Positions 62,505-64,000 of a stretch of 64,000 nt of DNA are shown here, piece by piece. A program made the translations under genes and the position numbers. Within the stretch, counting starts at the first letter, position 1, and each line of letters opens with the position of its first letter. The stretch covers positions 42,659,341 to 42,723,340 of the forward strand of contig NC_081844.1 in the NCBI RefSeq assembly GCF_963259705.1. The letters run 5' to 3'. Below the pieces are notes generated by a model, which saw only the letters and a program-made list of their open reading frames with translations, was not told the origin of the DNA and did no database searches. The DNA comes from Myotis daubentonii (Eukaryota; Chordata; Mammalia; Chiroptera; Vespertilionidae).

Positions 62505-64000
62505 ATGGAGAGGATTCTGGGAAGATGGCAGACTAGGAAACACCAGGAATCTACCCCCCCCCCCCCCCCTAATGCAGTTACAGTGGCAGAACCTGTTTGA
62601 TGTAACTATTTTGGATCTCTGGAGTCTATTGAAGGTTTGCAACTTCCGGGGTAACTTCAGCTCTTAGCTTTGTTGTAGCAGCTGTTCATTCTCCATCTCT
62701 CAGTCCCAAGGCAACTAGCCATGCAGCATTTCAGGAGCAGCTTGCATGCTGGGCAAAAAGGTCCCTGACTTCTGAATACTAGGGATCTGTGCTCTGTTCA
62801 TTGATAGCTACTTCTGATCTTCAAGGATAGACAAAGAGGTAGAGGTAGGCAGCTATTATTGTTTTGTCCCCTCACCCTCACCTCATCCCCATTATAACAA
62901 GTCCCATCCCTTCTGGTTGAAGTAACTCTAAGGGATTTAAAGGGCCATACCCTTTTATTTCTTGCTTCATCTCTTTCTTTTCCTTTTTGGGGAACCAGAT
63001 ATTACAAACTAGGACTTTCAAAAACAACCACATATACAAGGGGAATTAGAAAGTCACCATGCATATGTAGAGGCGGATGCAGACTTAGGAAAGACATGAG
63101 AAGATTTTAAGTTTATACCTCAGGCTGATCTTCAGCTCAGAGATAGCAAATGACAATTTAAAAACAAACAAAAATTCAAAACAACAGCACTGGGGAAGGA
63201 GGAGAATTTTCTTTCCAGAGTTACCCCATTATTAGATTCAAATGACTAGTTTCCAACAACATTTTAAAGAACATTTGAGAGAACATTTGAAGAATTAATG
63301 GCTGAAAACGTACAAAAGACTAACAAGGTAAACAGACAGGACAGTATGGTTTATTCAAAGAAAAGAAAATAAAGAAAAACTGTCCCTGAAAAAGACCTGA
63401 TGGTAATCTACTAGACAAAAACTTTAAAACAACTGTCTTAAAGATGCTCAGAGAACTAAAGGAAGACATGGAGAAAGTCAGGAAAGCAGTGTATAAAAGA
63501 AAATGGTTATATTAATAAAAGGAAAATTTAAAAAGAAACAAAAAATTCTAGAGCTGAAAAATACAATAACTGAAATAAAAAATTTATTAGAGGGATTCAA
63601 AGCTGGATTTGAGCAGGTGGAAAGAATTGGTGAATTAAAGCTATGACAGTGGAAATTATTTAATCTGAGGAACAGAAAGAAAAAAGATGGAAGAAAAGTG
63701 CACAGACCATAAGGAACCTGTAGAATGTCAACTAGTAGACCAACATATGCATTATGGGAGTTCTGGAAAGAGGAGAGAGAAAGAAAGGGTCAGAGAGAAC
63801 ATTTGGAGAATTAATGGCTAAAAACTTCCAAAATTTGTTGGAATACACTGTACATGAGTATAAACATCTAGGAAGCTCAGCAAAAACTTTCAAGTTGATT
63901 GAAGTCAAACAGACTTACACCAAGACATTACAATTAAACTGTTAAAAAGCAAAGACAAAGAAAGAAGTGGCTCATTATATGTAACAGAGCTCTGGTAAGA
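62505..64000 (+). pseudogene. Old L1 5' UTR and ORF1 remnant
   Basis: GGGAAGATGGCAGACTAGGA at about 62518 is the typical L1 5' start, followed by a C16 run (62554-62569). From about 63240 the DNA decodes in broken frames to an L1 ORF1 coiled coil and RRM-like part: ELKEDMEKVRKA-like DNA near 63455, a frame at 63754-63945 containing ELMAKNFQNLLE, and the LKAKDKE-like end at 63950. It is strongly diverged, has many stops and continues past the window. It may be an L1M or HAL1-type copy. Confidence 0.75.

Overview
The window is mammalian nuclear DNA from a vespertilionid bat (inference). The evidence is about 28 tRNA-derived Ves SINEs, about 15 non-autonomous Helitrons of the HeliBat type (TC at the 5' end, CTAG at the 3' end, A^T target), and non-autonomous hAT and Tc1/mariner elements. 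No genus can be named safely.

Only two host genes are visible, and they are divergent. CLCN3 (minus strand) contributes its first coding exon at 13242-13417 and a probable non-coding first exon ending at 27300, with a CpG-island promoter at about 27700-28290. NEK1 (plus strand) has a CpG-island promoter and probable non-coding first exon at about 38870-39635, then three coding exons at 54303-54451, 54851-54947 and 59197-59294. These encode residues 1-104 of the kinase domain. The rest of both genes lies outside the window, and the promoters are about 11 kb apart.

Layout: 1-1964 holds three Helitrons head to tail. 1965-6300 is an L1 with nested insertions. 6514-7276 is a Helitron. 7800-13160 is an ancient L1 with insertions, just downstream of the CLCN3 exon. 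13418-27299 is CLCN3 intron 1, with Helitrons, a young L1, LTR-like blocks and DNA transposons. 27300-28290 is the CLCN3 promoter region. 28290-38860 is the intergenic spacer. 38870-39635 is the NEK1 promoter. From 39636 on is NEK1 intron and exon, containing a Helitron/L1 chimera (48355-52880), a Helitron dimer (57181-58230), a young L1 (58412-58970) and an old L1 5' part (62505-64000).

The two genes act separately: ClC-3 is an endosomal Cl-/H+ exchanger and NEK1 is a ciliary and DNA-damage kinase. What they share here is divergent CpG promoters that each carry a perfect CRE palindrome. I found no prokaryote-like system, CRISPR array or autonomous transposase. The most notable observations are a cluster of palindromes in the CLCN3 promoter, predicted uORFs in both genes, head-to-tail Helitron arrays with a repeated non-canonical junction, and a hAT insertion that keeps an L1 ORF2 frame open.
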